From assembly GCA_018228685.1 (NCBI GenBank), contig CP073691.1, positions 2,046,001 to 2,110,000 on the forward strand: DNA of 64,000 bases, given 5' to 3'. A program made the translations under genes and the position numbers. The notes below the pieces were generated by a model. It saw only the letters and a list, made by a program, of their open reading frames with translations. It made no database searches and was not told where the DNA came from. Numbering within the stretch: the first letter of the stretch is position 1; the number at the start of each line of letters is the position of its first letter. Shown in pieces: positions 9,275 through 17,781 of this stretch. Origin of the DNA: Clostridiaceae bacterium Marseille-Q4149. Lineage in GTDB: Bacteria > Bacillota > Clostridia > Oscillospirales > Oscillospiraceae.

Positions 9275-11338
9275 ATGAAAAAGAAAAAGTTACAATGTTC
9301 TGTACCAACCCTTCTGCTGGCCGGTGTGTTGTGCCTGACTTTGGCGGCCTGCGGTGCGAAGCAGTCTTCCGACATGCCTGCATCGGATACAGACTCTGCG
9401 GTAAGCGCTGCCCTGCCGGTAAAGGCCATGAATGCCAAACGAGTTGACGAAAACCCTTATATGGCAAAGAGCGACGCCAACATTCACCACGACGGCTACA
9501 ATACCGACTCTACGGATGAAGTCCTGCCGCTTGGCATCTATCCGGAGATCAATGTTTCCTATGAGAAAACCAACGCGAACGCTTCGCCTGCTATTTACTT
9601 TGACAACTACGGCCACGCAGTCGTTCCGCTGCTCGGCGGCATCGCTATCCGCAATCTGAATGCAGAGGAAGCCACGACGCTGGGCTATTTCTCCCCGAAG
9701 CAGCATGACGGCGGCGGTTACGTCATCCAGAGCTCCTATACGTTCCTGGATTCGGAAAACCGCATCGTCTGCCCCACCAGCAACAACCATGTGCTGATGC
9801 TGCGGGCAACCGATGAAGCGGGAAACGTCCTGCCGGAGTTTGAAAAGGTACTGGACATTGACATCAAGGCGGCAGCCGAAGCTGCGCTCGGCAAGGAGCT
9901 GACGCAGAATCTTCTTTCCGTGGTCTTTGACTACGACGGCAACCTCTGGTTTGCCACCGGCGGCTTCCGCATCTATCCCGAGCGTGAGCAGCAGGGCGTG
10001 CTCGGCTACATCGCCCACTCGGCGATCGAGGCGATCCTGAACGGAGGGCAGGCCGACCTTTCGAAGGCCGTCTTCGTCTACGAGCTGGCGCTCGGTGAGG
10101 GCGCGGAAAACGGGATTGCCGCCTCCAAGGACGGCGCGGTCATCCTGACAAACCAGAACTGCTATCTGCTGCGTGCCAATAACGGTGTCGAGGCTGTCTG
10201 GTGCACACCGTATGAGAGCGTCGGCGCTAAGGTCAGCGGCGAAAACGACAAGACCACCGGCGGCGGTCTTGCCTGGGGCGGCGGCTGCTCCCCGTCGCTG
10301 ACGCCGGATCTTGTGATGTTCACCGACAACGCAGACCCCGTCAAGCTGCTGGCGCTCGATATGAAGACCGGTAAGATCGTTGCAAGTCTGCCGGTGCTGG
10401 ACGATCTGCCCGAGGGCTATCAGGTGGCGGTCGAAAACTCTGCCATCGTCTATGACGACAGTGAGGGCACCGTCAGCACTATCGTGTGCAACTGGTTCGG
10501 CGCAGGCAGCGCAGGCCTTGCCGATCCCAACAGTGACTCTTCCATCCAGAGCTACGCCAACATCTATGACATGAACTGGCTGACAAAGGGCAACTGCATG
10601 ATCGCGCCCGGCGTCGAACGTGTCGATACGGTCAAAACCGATTCCGGCTATGAGATGAAGAGCATCTGGTCTCGAAATGACCTGAGCGATACATCGATTC
10701 TCAAGCTCTCCACCGCGACGGGCTATATCTACGGCTATGTGCAGAATCTGGAAAGCGGCATGTGGCAGTACATCATTCTGGACTTTGCCACCGGCGAGAC
10801 GGTATTCACCATGGACGTCTCCAACAAATATGGTTACAATAACATGGCTATCGGTATGTATGCCGGAAACAGCGGCAACGCGCTCTACTGCCCGACCGGC
10901 TATCTGGAGCTGCTGTGCTTGCAGGACCGCTTTGTGTATCTTCCCGAAATGCCCTACCGCAAGGTCGATCTCGATAAGGCCGCGCGGAACGTACTGACAC
11001 AGGAACAGTTTGAGCAGGACGGCGGCGAAGGTACGGTCGCGAGCTGGTGCAATACTGTGACGGTCGAAAATGTTCATCCCAACACGACGGTCTCGTTCCG
11101 GATGAACAATCTTTCCGGAAGCGCCGCTGATTTGAAGCTCTATGCCTACGGTGCAGACGGAAAGCTGGCGGAGGTCAGCAAAGAGCTGTGGACGATCACG
11201 GATGAAGCCGGGACTGGCGTGGATACCCTGGCCGACGGCACACTGTATGAGCTGCGTGTGAGCGTCGCGGACGGCGGCGCGTTCGACCTGAGCGAGGCGG
11301 AAAAGGAGATCAAAATTTCCGTTGTACTTGCAAAGTAA
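9275..11338 (+). CDS. Large surface lipoprotein of unknown function
   Basis: The 687-residue product begins with a signal peptide and lipobox (LTLAACG, Cys26). The rest is rich in beta strand and aromatic/Gly/Asp turns (FDYDGNLWFATGG, GLAWGGGCSP), which looks like a beta-propeller, with a possible small beta-sandwich after about residue 580. I do not recognise a family. RBS ggaggaag precedes the ATG. It follows the pseudo-receiver gene by 50 bases, so it may be the target of the LytTR system. Its downstream terminator hairpin carries the group II intron remnant. Confidence 0.7.
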   Translation: MKKKKLQCSVPTLLLAGVLCLTLAACGAKQSSDMPASDTDSAVSAALPVKAMNAKRVDENPYMAKSDANIHHDGYNTDSTDEVLPLGIYPEINVSYEKTNANASPAIYFDNYGHAVVPLLGGIAIRNLNAEEATTLGYFSPKQHDGGGYVIQSSYTFLDSENRIVCPTSNNHVLMLRATDEAGNVLPEFEKVLDIDIKAAAEAALGKELTQNLLSVVFDYDGNLWFATGGFRIYPEREQQGVLGYIAHSAIEAILNGGQADLSKAVFVYELALGEGAENGIAASKDGAVILTNQNCYLLRANNGVEAVWCTPYESVGAKVSGENDKTTGGGLAWGGGCSPSLTPDLVMFTDNADPVKLLALDMKTGKIVASLPVLDDLPEGYQVAVENSAIVYDDSEGTVSTIVCNWFGAGSAGLADPNSDSSIQSYANIYDMNWLTKGNCMIAPGVERVDTVKTDSGYEMKSIWSRNDLSDTSILKLSTATGYIYGYVQNLESGMWQYIILDFATGETVFTMDVSNKYGYNNMAIGMYAGNSGNALYCPTGYLELLCLQDRFVYLPEMPYRKVDLDKAARNVLTQEQFEQDGGEGTVASWCNTVTVENVHPNTTVSFRMNNLSGSAADLKLYAYGADGKLAEVSKELWTITDEAGTGVDTLADGTLYELRVSVADGGAFDLSEAEKEIKISVVLAK

Positions 11339-11371
11339 GACTCAAGGAAGGCTGTCAAAAAACTACAAAAT

Positions 11372-11416
11372 CACCCCCGTTTCTGATATTCTGATATAAT
11401 GAAAGAAACGGGGGTG
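11372..11416 (+). terminator. Hairpin after the large lipoprotein gene (intron insertion site)
   Basis: Arms 11372-11384 and 11404-11416 pair perfectly (cacccccgtttct). No T run follows; the sequence instead goes straight into group II intron sequence, as expected if the intron landed at the base of a terminator stem. Confidence 0.6.
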
Positions 11417-11790
11417 TGCGCCGGTTCGGTGGCAAGCATATAGCCGGTGGGAATCCGGCCTGGTAAGGCTTGGCAAGCCACCAGTATCGAGTCCTTGGAG
11501 CGTCAAAGGCCAACAATGACGTTTAAGCGTAGGACAGAGAGCAGGAAGGCCGTAATGCGAAAGCGTGAAGTGATAGATCTCCGTCATAGAATCAATTGTG
11601 TGGGATGGCCATGTGCCTCCGCGGTCATCAACAAGGAACGGTCGCTAACTGCAAGACCGGGAAAACACGCCGGAGTCCAAGAGCACGGCACACCCGACAT
11701 TGTTATGTTTGTCATACCCGGGAGGCCTGAGTGGCTCCGCAGGAAAAAGAACTGCGGTAGAGAGTATCGGCCAAGCGCCTCGCCCCTTGT
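11414..11790 (+). mobile_element. Group IIC intron remnant (5' end and domains I-III only)
   Basis: The segment starts with GTGTGCG, the group II 5' consensus, and continues with a run structured like group IIC domain I (AGCATATAGCC, GGTGGGAATCCGGCC) and near 11720 a stretch like domain III (ACCCGGGAGGCCTG). Group IIC introns insert after terminator stems, and this one abuts such a stem. No reverse transcriptase frame and no domain V/VI are visible before the ferritin gene, so the 3' part is deleted. The right boundary is approximate. Recognition is by remembered similarity to group IIC RNAs and needs a covariance search. Confidence 0.6.
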
Positions 11791-11983
11791 CCCATGCACG
11801 CCCCAACAATACCGACGCACCATGAGGGTAACAGTTTCGATCTCCTTTTCCTTGTTCAAGTTCTGAAGTCCTTTCTGTTTTATAAATAGTTAGTCTCCTC
11901 TAACCGTCTGCTGGAAGAAAAGGTAGGCCACCTGTATGCAGTCTGCCTTTTGCCTGATGCGAAAGCCCGCAGACGCGCGGGGC

Positions 11984-12493
11984 TTACAGCACCAGCGAGG
12001 GCGCGGTGTAGACCCGTGTCTTCAGCTCGCTGTTGAGCATATACAGCCCCTTGCTGTCTCCGCCGAACAGCTCCATCTTGGTGATAAGGTCGGCGGCGTT
12101 CTTCTCTTCCTCGCCCTGCTCCTTAATGAACCAGTCCAGCATCTGCATGGCGCGGAAGTCCTTGGCCTCGTATGCGGCGGCGTAGATGGCATCGATGCTG
12201 GCGGTGACGAGCTTCTCATGCTCCAGCGCCTTTTTCAGCGGGGTCATGTGGTCGCCGCGTTCCCACTCCGGCTTTGCGACGGCCTCAAAGGTGACACCCT
12301 CGCCGTTATTCTGCAAATACTGATAAAACAGCATGGCGTGATCCCGCTCCTCCTGCGCCTGCACCCGGTACCAGTTCTCAAAGCCGTCCAGTCCGACGGC
12401 GGCGTAGTAGTTAGCAAAGTCCAGATACAAATAGGCGGAGTAGAACTCCTTGTTGATCTGCTCGTTGAGCAGCTTGGATACGTTAGCGTTCAT
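11984..12493 (-). CDS. ftnA: Ferritin
   Basis: This 169-residue, non-heme bacterial ferritin stores iron as ferric mineral in a 24-mer. Helix A carries EFYSAYLYLDFA and helix B YRVQAQEERDHAMLF, which supply the ferroxidase Glu and His ligands. The ATG at 12493 is chosen because ggagaag precedes it; the longer frame runs into the upstream regulator. The start overlaps the end of the PerR gene by 11 bases, so the two are translationally coupled and ferritin should rise when PerR repression is lifted by peroxide or metal change. Confidence 0.9.
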   Translation of the reverse strand: MNANVSKLLNEQINKEFYSAYLYLDFANYYAAVGLDGFENWYRVQAQEERDHAMLFYQYLQNNGEGVTFEAVAKPEWERGDHMTPLKKALEHEKLVTASIDAIYAAAYEAKDFRAMQMLDWFIKEQGEEEKNAADLITKMELFGGDSKGLYMLNSELKTRVYTAPSLVL

Positions 12494-12881
12494 GATGCTT
12501 CTCCTCCATAATGTTGTTTTTTCCCTGCTCCCGGCAAGCGGGGCAGATGTACCGGATTCTAAGGTCGTAGGAGAGGATCTCCTGCCCCAGTGCCCGTTCG
12601 ATTTGACTCTGCATATCCGGCAGGTGAACGTCCGCAATTTTCCCGCACCGGCTGCAAATCAGGTGATCGTGCCGTTCCGTCCGGTCGTACCGGTCCGGCG
12701 AACCCGGCTCGGTGATGCGGAGCAAAAGCCCCTCCTCCGCCAAACCGTTCAGGTGCTTATATACCGTACCCAAAGCGATGCTGGGATGCTCCTTTTTCAT
12801 CTCCAGGAACACCTGCTCCGCCGTGGGATGCTGCTGCAGTTCCGTTACGGCGGCCAATATCTCCTCTGCGTATTTCGGCAT
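12483..12881 (-). CDS. perR: Fur family regulator, PerR type
   Basis: The 132-residue protein has an N-terminal winged helix (SIALGTVYKHLNGLAEEGLL) and a C-terminal domain with two CxxC pairs (CSRCG, CPAC) for structural zinc. The regulatory site contains HDH and, in GKIADVHLP, an Asp at the position that distinguishes PerR (Asp) from Fur (Glu). It therefore probably senses peroxide through bound iron or manganese. A perfect 9-1-9 palindrome upstream is its likely autoregulatory operator. Confidence 0.85.
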   Translation of the reverse strand: MPKYAEEILAAVTELQQHPTAEQVFLEMKKEHPSIALGTVYKHLNGLAEEGLLLRITEPGSPDRYDRTERHDHLICSRCGKIADVHLPDMQSQIERALGQEILSYDLRIRYICPACREQGKNNIMEEKHHER

Positions 12882-12901
12882 ACTGCCAACCTCCTAAATA
12901 C

Positions 12902-12920
12902 AAGAATAAGTCTTATTCTT
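12902..12920. promoter_or_regulatory. Perfect 9-1-9 palindrome, likely PerR/Fur box
   Basis: AAGAATAAG-T-CTTATTCTT is an exact inverted repeat 20 bases upstream of the perR start. Fur-family boxes are AT-rich inverted repeats of this layout, so this is probably the operator for the perR-ferritin operon. Confidence 0.75.
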
Positions 12921-12997
12921 TCGTCTTTATTATACCCATATTTCTCTCTTTGTCAACAGCCACAAGGGTCTTACGCCCCCAAATTGCTCAAAAAACC

Positions 12998-13044
12998 TTG
13001 ACAGCCTAAACTGTATCTGTTATAGTTACAGTATAAACTGTATC
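12998..13044 (+). promoter_or_regulatory. Promoter with overlapping ACTGTA/TACAGT operator
   Basis: TTGACA (12998-13003), a 17-base spacer and TATAGT (13021-13026) form a strong sigma-A promoter for the rhodanese gene. Three half-sites overlap it: ACTGTA in the spacer, then TACAGT-ATAA-ACTGTA at 13027-13042. Inverted TACAGT pairs fit Rrf2-type operators, and an Rrf2 gene is second in the operon, so autoregulation is likely. Confidence 0.7.
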
Positions 13045-13076
13045 AGTAATGAACACAGTTGTATTGGAGGTTGATT

Positions 13077-13499
13077 ATGCGTCAGATATTACTTTTTGCG
13101 GCACTTGCCGCCTCGCTGGCACTGCTGAGCGGCTGCGCGCTGTCCAAGACAAAAGCGGACACGGCGGAGGACGCGCCCGGCAAGGCGGCGTATCATAAGA
13201 TCAGCGCTGAGGAAGCCTATGAGATGATGGCCTCGCAGGAGGTCGTGGTGGTGGACGTCCGCACCCGGAAGGAATACGACGGCGGGCATATTGAAAACGC
13301 CGTTCTTGTGCCCAGCGAGAGCATCGGGAGCGAAATGCCTGAGGCTCTGCCCGACAAGGAAGCCACGCTGCTGATCTACTGCCGCAGCGGCCGCCGCAGC
13401 AAGGAGGCAGCCCAAAAGCTGCTATCGCTTGGGTATCAGAGCGTCTACGACTTCGGCGGCGTCATCGACTGGCCCTACGAGCTTGTGAAGGAGGGATAA
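13077..13499 (+). CDS. Rhodanese-domain lipoprotein
   Basis: The ATG at 13077 follows ttggaggttgatt. Residues 1-20 form a lipoprotein signal with lipobox LLSGC (Cys20). The rhodanese domain occupies about 45-135, with the DVRTRKEYDGGHIENA motif and the active-site loop YCRSGRRS, whose Cys can carry a persulfide. It should act on the outer face of the membrane on sulfane sulfur. It heads an operon with an Rrf2 regulator and a thioredoxin, which suggests a reactive-sulfur or redox response. Confidence 0.85.
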   Translation: MRQILLFAALAASLALLSGCALSKTKADTAEDAPGKAAYHKISAEEAYEMMASQEVVVVDVRTRKEYDGGHIENAVLVPSESIGSEMPEALPDKEATLLIYCRSGRRSKEAAQKLLSLGYQSVYDFGGVIDWPYELVKEG

Positions 13500-13501
13500 T
13501 T

Positions 13502-13918
13502 GTGGACAGCTCCTTTAATCTGGCAGTCCACGCGCTGGTCTGCCTGAGCCACAGCGGACGCTCTCTCAGCAGCGAGGCGCTGGCGGAGAACATCTGCACC
13601 AATCCCACCCGCGTCCGCCGGGTGCTGGCGGGGCTGAAAAAGGCGGGAATGGTGGAGACCCGGGAGGGCTTGGACGGCGGCTACCGCCTGACGGCCGACC
13701 CTGCGAGCCTGACTCTGCGGCAGGTGGCGGAGGCGGTAAACGCCCGCTTTGTGGACTGCGCGTGGCACAGCGGCGACATTGACCGGGACTGCGCCATCTG
13801 CTCCGGCATGGCGGGCGTGATGGACGCGCTGTACCGGAGCATGAACGAGCAGTGCGCCGCGTATCTCTCGCGCATTACGATTACAGATATTGAAACACAA
13901 CTTTTTGCACACAAATAG
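13502..13918 (+). CDS. Rrf2 family regulator with three cysteines
   Basis: This 138-residue winged-helix protein starts with GTG two bases after the rhodanese stop. The HTH occupies about 20-65, ending in the Rrf2 wing motif GLDGGYRL. Cys86, Cys97 and Cys100 (DCAWHSGDIDRDCAIC) match the position where Rrf2 proteins bind Fe-S clusters or form sensory disulfides/persulfides. Given the rhodanese and thioredoxin partners, it probably senses redox or sulfide state and binds the TACAGT repeats upstream of the operon. Confidence 0.85.
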   Translation: MDSSFNLAVHALVCLSHSGRSLSSEALAENICTNPTRVRRVLAGLKKAGMVETREGLDGGYRLTADPASLTLRQVAEAVNARFVDCAWHSGDIDRDCAICSGMAGVMDALYRSMNEQCAAYLSRITITDIETQLFAHK

Positions 13919-13930
13919 GAGGATTTTACG

Positions 13931-14251
13931 ATGCTTACCATTACGACCAACCGCTTTGAAAACGACGTTCTCCGCGCGGACAAGCCCGTGCTGGTGGATT
14001 TCTGGGCACAGTGGTGCCCCTACTGCCGCCGTATTGCCCCGGCCTTTGACAAGGTGGGCGAGCAGTTCGCAGACACGCTTATCGCCGGCAAGATCAACTA
14101 CGACGAGGAGCCGCAGCTCATCCAGCGTTTCGGCATCGACACCATCCCCACGCTGATGCTCTTCAAGAACGGCGAGGTGCTCGGCTCCATTGTCGCGCCC
14201 GCCTCCAAGGCGGCCATTGAGACATTTATCCGGGAAACGCTGGCGCAGTGA
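13931..14251 (+). CDS. Thioredoxin-like protein (WCPYC active site)
   Basis: The 106-residue thioredoxin fold has Cys29 and Cys32 in WCPYC rather than WCGPC; the changed dipeptide should shift its redox potential. A cis-Pro lies in IDTIPTLMLF. RBS aggagg precedes the ATG. It is third in the rhodanese/Rrf2 operon and probably reduces the rhodanese persulfide or the regulator; a second, standard thioredoxin lies at 26776. Confidence 0.9.
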   Translation: MLTITTNRFENDVLRADKPVLVDFWAQWCPYCRRIAPAFDKVGEQFADTLIAGKINYDEEPQLIQRFGIDTIPTLMLFKNGEVLGSIVAPASKAAIETFIRETLAQ

Positions 14252-14360
14252 GGGCGTGGCTATGGAGCAGATCTATGATTCGCTTCCATGTAGCACACTT
14301 CGTGTCTCCTTAGAAACCGAGGGCAACGGTCAAAGCCATCCGTTTGCACCGTAGTCAAAA

Positions 14361-14401
14361 TGCAAAAAGCGCAGCCGCAGATGTTCTCTGCGGCTGCGCT
14401 T
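14361..14401 (-). terminator. Terminator between thioredoxin and flavodiiron genes
   Basis: A perfect 14-bp stem (14367-14380 with 14388-14401, loop of 7) is followed on the minus strand by a T-rich run, so it ends the flavodiiron transcript. It may also stop the convergent thioredoxin operon. Confidence 0.8.
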
Positions 14402-14516
14402 CGATCCATTTTTCAAAGCTTCGGCATCACTCAACGCCATATTGTTGTCTAAATAAATCAGCGACGATGTTTTGCTTTTGAGGCATCGGGCGGACAGACG
14501 AAGCCAGACTCGCCGC

Positions 14517-15698
14517 CTACTCCGCGCAGAGCTCAGCCACCAGAGCATCCATCTGCGCCTCACTGGTTTGGTTCAGTGCGCCGCGCAGCGATACCTCCGT
14601 TTCACACAGTCGGAGTTCCTTCATCTTTTCCAACTCGGCGCGCATCAGCCGCGCGGCAGCAGGGGCCCATGAGCCGTTTTCCATGAGGCCGATCCGGCGG
14701 TTTCGGAATCCCTTTGTCTGTAAATGATCCAAAAAGGCCTTCATGGGCGGGAACAGTCCTCCGTCATAAGTGGAGCAGGCCAACACCAGTTTCCCACAGT
14801 AGAATGCGCTGGTCACGGCATAGGAAAGGTCTGTTGCCGTCAGATCGCACATGGTGACTCGTACACCTTTTCCCTCCAGTTTGCTCTTGAGGGCCTCCGA
14901 TGCATATGCGGTATTTCCATGGATGGATGCGTGAGCGATCAGGATGCCCTCCGGTTCTTCCGGTTTCCATTGTGACCAGAGATCATAGAGCCGCAGATAC
15001 TCCCCCAAGTCTTCTGTGAGCATGGGGCCATGGAGCGGGCAGATCGTTTTGATTTCCAGCGCGGAGATTTTTTTCAGCAGCGCCTGCACCTGTGCGCCAT
15101 ACTTTCCGACGATGTTGTAATAATACCGCCGGGCCTGCGGCGCCCAGGGGGCACGGGCAGTCCGTTCCAGTGAACCGAAGCGGCCGAAGGCATCCGCCGA
15201 GAACAGGATCTTTTCCTCCTCTTCATACGCTGCCATCACCTCCGGCCAGTGTACCATCGGTGCCAGCAGAAAGCGCAGCCGATGTGAGCCCAAAGAGATC
15301 GTGCTGCCCTCACCAACCTCCAGCATACGGTCTTCCGACAATGCACCTGTGCCGAAGAACTGCTTGATCAGGGTAAATGTTTTCGCGTTTCCCACGATCT
15401 TCATCTCCGGGTACTTTTGTGCCAGCCGCATGAGGCTGCCGGAATGATCCGGCTCCATGTGTGTGACCACAAGATAGTCGGGGCTGCGCCCCTCCAACAC
15501 CCGCGCCACATTGGAAAGCCATTCCTCCGCCGCCCGTACGTCCACGCTGTCCATCACGGCGATTTTCTCGTCCAGAATGACATAGGAGTTGTAGCTCACT
15601 CCCATAGGCTGGACGGGGTACTGGTTTTCAAAGAGTGCCAATGTGTTATCATCCACCCCTACATAGCGGATGGCATCTATTACCGTTCGGATAGCCAT
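14517..15698 (-). CDS. Flavodiiron protein (A-type), copy 1
   Basis: The 393-residue protein reduces oxygen to water or NO to nitrous oxide. The N-terminal beta-lactamase-like domain holds the diiron ligands His80, Glu82, Asp84 and His85 (HMEPDHSGS), His150 and Asp169. The C-terminal flavodoxin domain (about 255-390) begins with the FMN loop ASIHGNTAYAS. No rubredoxin is fused, so a separate donor is needed; the fusion protein at 21691 supplies a rubredoxin domain nearby. It is about 40 percent like copy 2 by eye, so not a recent duplicate. Confidence 0.92.
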   Translation of the reverse strand: MAIRTVIDAIRYVGVDDNTLALFENQYPVQPMGVSYNSYVILDEKIAVMDSVDVRAAEEWLSNVARVLEGRSPDYLVVTHMEPDHSGSLMRLAQKYPEMKIVGNAKTFTLIKQFFGTGALSEDRMLEVGEGSTISLGSHRLRFLLAPMVHWPEVMAAYEEEEKILFSADAFGRFGSLERTARAPWAPQARRYYYNIVGKYGAQVQALLKKISALEIKTICPLHGPMLTEDLGEYLRLYDLWSQWKPEEPEGILIAHASIHGNTAYASEALKSKLEGKGVRVTMCDLTATDLSYAVTSAFYCGKLVLACSTYDGGLFPPMKAFLDHLQTKGFRNRRIGLMENGSWAPAAARLMRAELEKMKELRLCETEVSLRGALNQTSEAQMDALVAELCAE

Positions 15699-15826
15699 AT
15701 AAAAAATACCTCCTATTTTCCTTACTCAGACTCTGACTGATAGGTTTTTCTTTTCTAATGGAACATACGCTCAACCGCGGATCGACGGTCGCGCATTTTA
15801 CCGTTGCCTTGCTTCCCCCAGAGTCG

Positions 15827-16690
15827 TTACATGTGGTACACCGCAGCGGAGCGAAGTCCTTCCGGCAGGCCGTCGGGCGCAGCAGGTGAAAGTTCCCAGC
15901 GTACCTGCCCCGCCCACTGGGAGGCGACGGCGGAGAAGTGGAGCATGACAATACCGAGATCCAATGCGGCATCCAAATTATCGGTGTAGGCATCCTCCTG
16001 CTGCACCAAATAGATGCTGTGATCCTGCACAAGGAAGCCATAGGGCTGACGGTTGAGATAGCTGGGGGAGAGCGAAGCGGCGTAGAAGGACTGCCAGAGC
16101 ATATCGTCGTAGAAGTCCATCATCTCGTCAAGCCCAGACTTGTTGCTCCAGCTCCCCATGTGAACCAAATCATGCACGCCCTTTTTTGGCGCGTAGTACT
16201 GCTGCTCAGCCCGCACATCGATCTGAGACATACTTAGGATATTCAGCCGCAGCTTTTTTGCGGTCTTTTCCCCGTAGCCAAAGGCAACGATTGCCGCCAC
16301 CTCTAACGGGGTGGTGAGAGAAAGTGCCTTTTTGATTTTGTCGCTGTCGGTGAAGGTCATCCAGCAGGTGTCAATGTCCAACTCAGTCAGCTTGAGGACG
16401 AGATCTTCCATCATGTAGCCGGCGTTGATGGCCGCATAGGAATGCGGGGCAGACATAAGGAGCAGGTAGTGCGGTGCTCCGATGAGAAATTGCTTATAGC
16501 CCGCTGAGCTCTCCAGCGCCGGCTGTGCATCCTTGTCCAAGACGATCAACTCCGTTGCAATCTCCGGGACAAGACGGGGGCAGGTCTTTTCATAGTAGGA
16601 TCTGAGCTGGCCGATAGCCTCGCTCGGAACTTCCTTTTCGCGGAATGCGTGAACGGATCTGCGATTTTGAATCATAGCGCTGTAATTCAT
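15827..16690 (-). CDS. Nitroreductase family protein (TM1586-like double domain)
   Basis: The 287-residue protein opens with the FMN-binding start of the nitroreductase family (IQNRRSVHAF) and has a second, related half (NKSGLDEMMDFY... SLSPSYLNRQPYGF), so it looks like the internally duplicated TM1586-type nitroreductase. These flavoproteins use NAD(P)H to reduce quinones, nitro compounds or flavins; the substrate cannot be told. It lies between a flavodiiron gene and ribonucleotide reductase on the same strand, consistent with a redox role. Confidence 0.75.
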   Translation of the reverse strand: MNYSAMIQNRRSVHAFREKEVPSEAIGQLRSYYEKTCPRLVPEIATELIVLDKDAQPALESSAGYKQFLIGAPHYLLLMSAPHSYAAINAGYMMEDLVLKLTELDIDTCWMTFTDSDKIKKALSLTTPLEVAAIVAFGYGEKTAKKLRLNILSMSQIDVRAEQQYYAPKKGVHDLVHMGSWSNKSGLDEMMDFYDDMLWQSFYAASLSPSYLNRQPYGFLVQDHSIYLVQQEDAYTDNLDAALDLGIVMLHFSAVASQWAGQVRWELSPAAPDGLPEGLRSAAVYHM

Positions 16691-16727
16691 AGTAGTAATA
16701 TCTCCTATTCTGATGTTTTTGGTTTTC

Positions 16728-17771
16728 TTATAAATCGTCTATCAGTGCGGTGCTCTTGGCGTAGGCGGTACTGCGTGCCTCAAAGAAATCGGTCTTGACC
16801 ATGTTGGCGTCGGCGTACTGGCTGACCCATTCCATGCTCTCCGGTTCGCTCTCAAAGCCTGGATACAATGCGGGATAGCCAAGGCTCGTCCAGCGGAGGT
16901 TGCCGAGATAGCGGATGTAATCGCTGATCATCTGCCGGTTCAGCCCCGGGATGTCGTCGCCGATTACATAATGCCCCCATGCGATCTCCTGCTCCACGCC
17001 CTCACGCATCATCTCGCGCAGCGCTTGTACGTTCTCGGCGGTGAACAGCTCCGGCTGCTCCTTTTGCAGCTCCGTGATGATATTGCGGAACAGCCACAAG
17101 TGCGTGTTCTCATCGCGGTTGATGTAGCGAATCTCCTGCGCCGAACCGGACATCTTCCCGTTTCGGGAGAGATTGTAGAAGAACATAAAGCCGCTGTAAA
17201 AATAGATGCCCTCCAAAATATAGTTCGCCATCATCACGCGCAGCAGCGTGGGAGCGTCCTTCCGCTCCTGAAACTCGTTGTAGCAGTTCCCAATGAAGGT
17301 GTTGCGGCGCAGCAGATGCTCGTCCGTTTTCCATTGGTAGAGGATGTCATTGCGCTCCACAGGAGAGCAGATGGTGTCGAGCATATAGCTGTAGCTCTGT
17401 GAGTGGACACACTCCTGAAACGCCTGAATGGACAGGCAGAGATTGACCTCGTTGGCGGTGATGTAGGCACCGATGCTGGGCAGGTTCGCCGTCTGGATGG
17501 AGTCTAAAAAAACAAGAAAACTCAGAATTTTATCGTAGGCGCTGCGCTCGGCTGGCAGCAGGCGGGGATAGTCCTTCACATCCTGCGAGAGGTTGATCTC
17601 CTCAGGGATCCAGAAGTTGTTCATAGCCTGCCGGTACCAGTCGCTGACCCAAGCGTACTTCATGTTGTTGAAGTCGTTGAGGTTGGTGGTATTGCCGCCG
17701 ATCATGCGCCGCAGGCGCACATCAGGGTCGCCCTCCGGGTTAAAGAGGGGCTTTTTCTTCAGTTCCGTCAT
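16728..17771 (-). CDS. nrdB: Ribonucleotide reductase class I, beta subunit
   Basis: The 347-residue R2 subunit carries the radical that starts ribonucleotide reduction. Ligands align with the E. coli enzyme: Asp90, Glu120 and His123, and the radical tyrosine Tyr127 (FQECVHSQSY keeps the same spacing). Start at 17771 (MTELKKKPLF) follows ggagg. It directly follows nrdA. A class I enzyme needs oxygen or superoxide to make its radical, which is notable among anaerobe genes; a manganese form is possible but no NrdI is visible. Confidence 0.92.
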   Translation of the reverse strand: MTELKKKPLFNPEGDPDVRLRRMIGGNTTNLNDFNNMKYAWVSDWYRQAMNNFWIPEEINLSQDVKDYPRLLPAERSAYDKILSFLVFLDSIQTANLPSIGAYITANEVNLCLSIQAFQECVHSQSYSYMLDTICSPVERNDILYQWKTDEHLLRRNTFIGNCYNEFQERKDAPTLLRVMMANYILEGIYFYSGFMFFYNLSRNGKMSGSAQEIRYINRDENTHLWLFRNIITELQKEQPELFTAENVQALREMMREGVEQEIAWGHYVIGDDIPGLNRQMISDYIRYLGNLRWTSLGYPALYPGFESEPESMEWVSQYADANMVKTDFFEARSTAYAKSTALIDDL

Positions 17772-17781
17772 GCTATCCTCC

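Noticed and set aside
11447..11866. A 139-codon plus-strand frame after the large lipoprotein gene
   Set aside because: It lies inside the structured intron remnant, has no RBS and no protein-like pattern.
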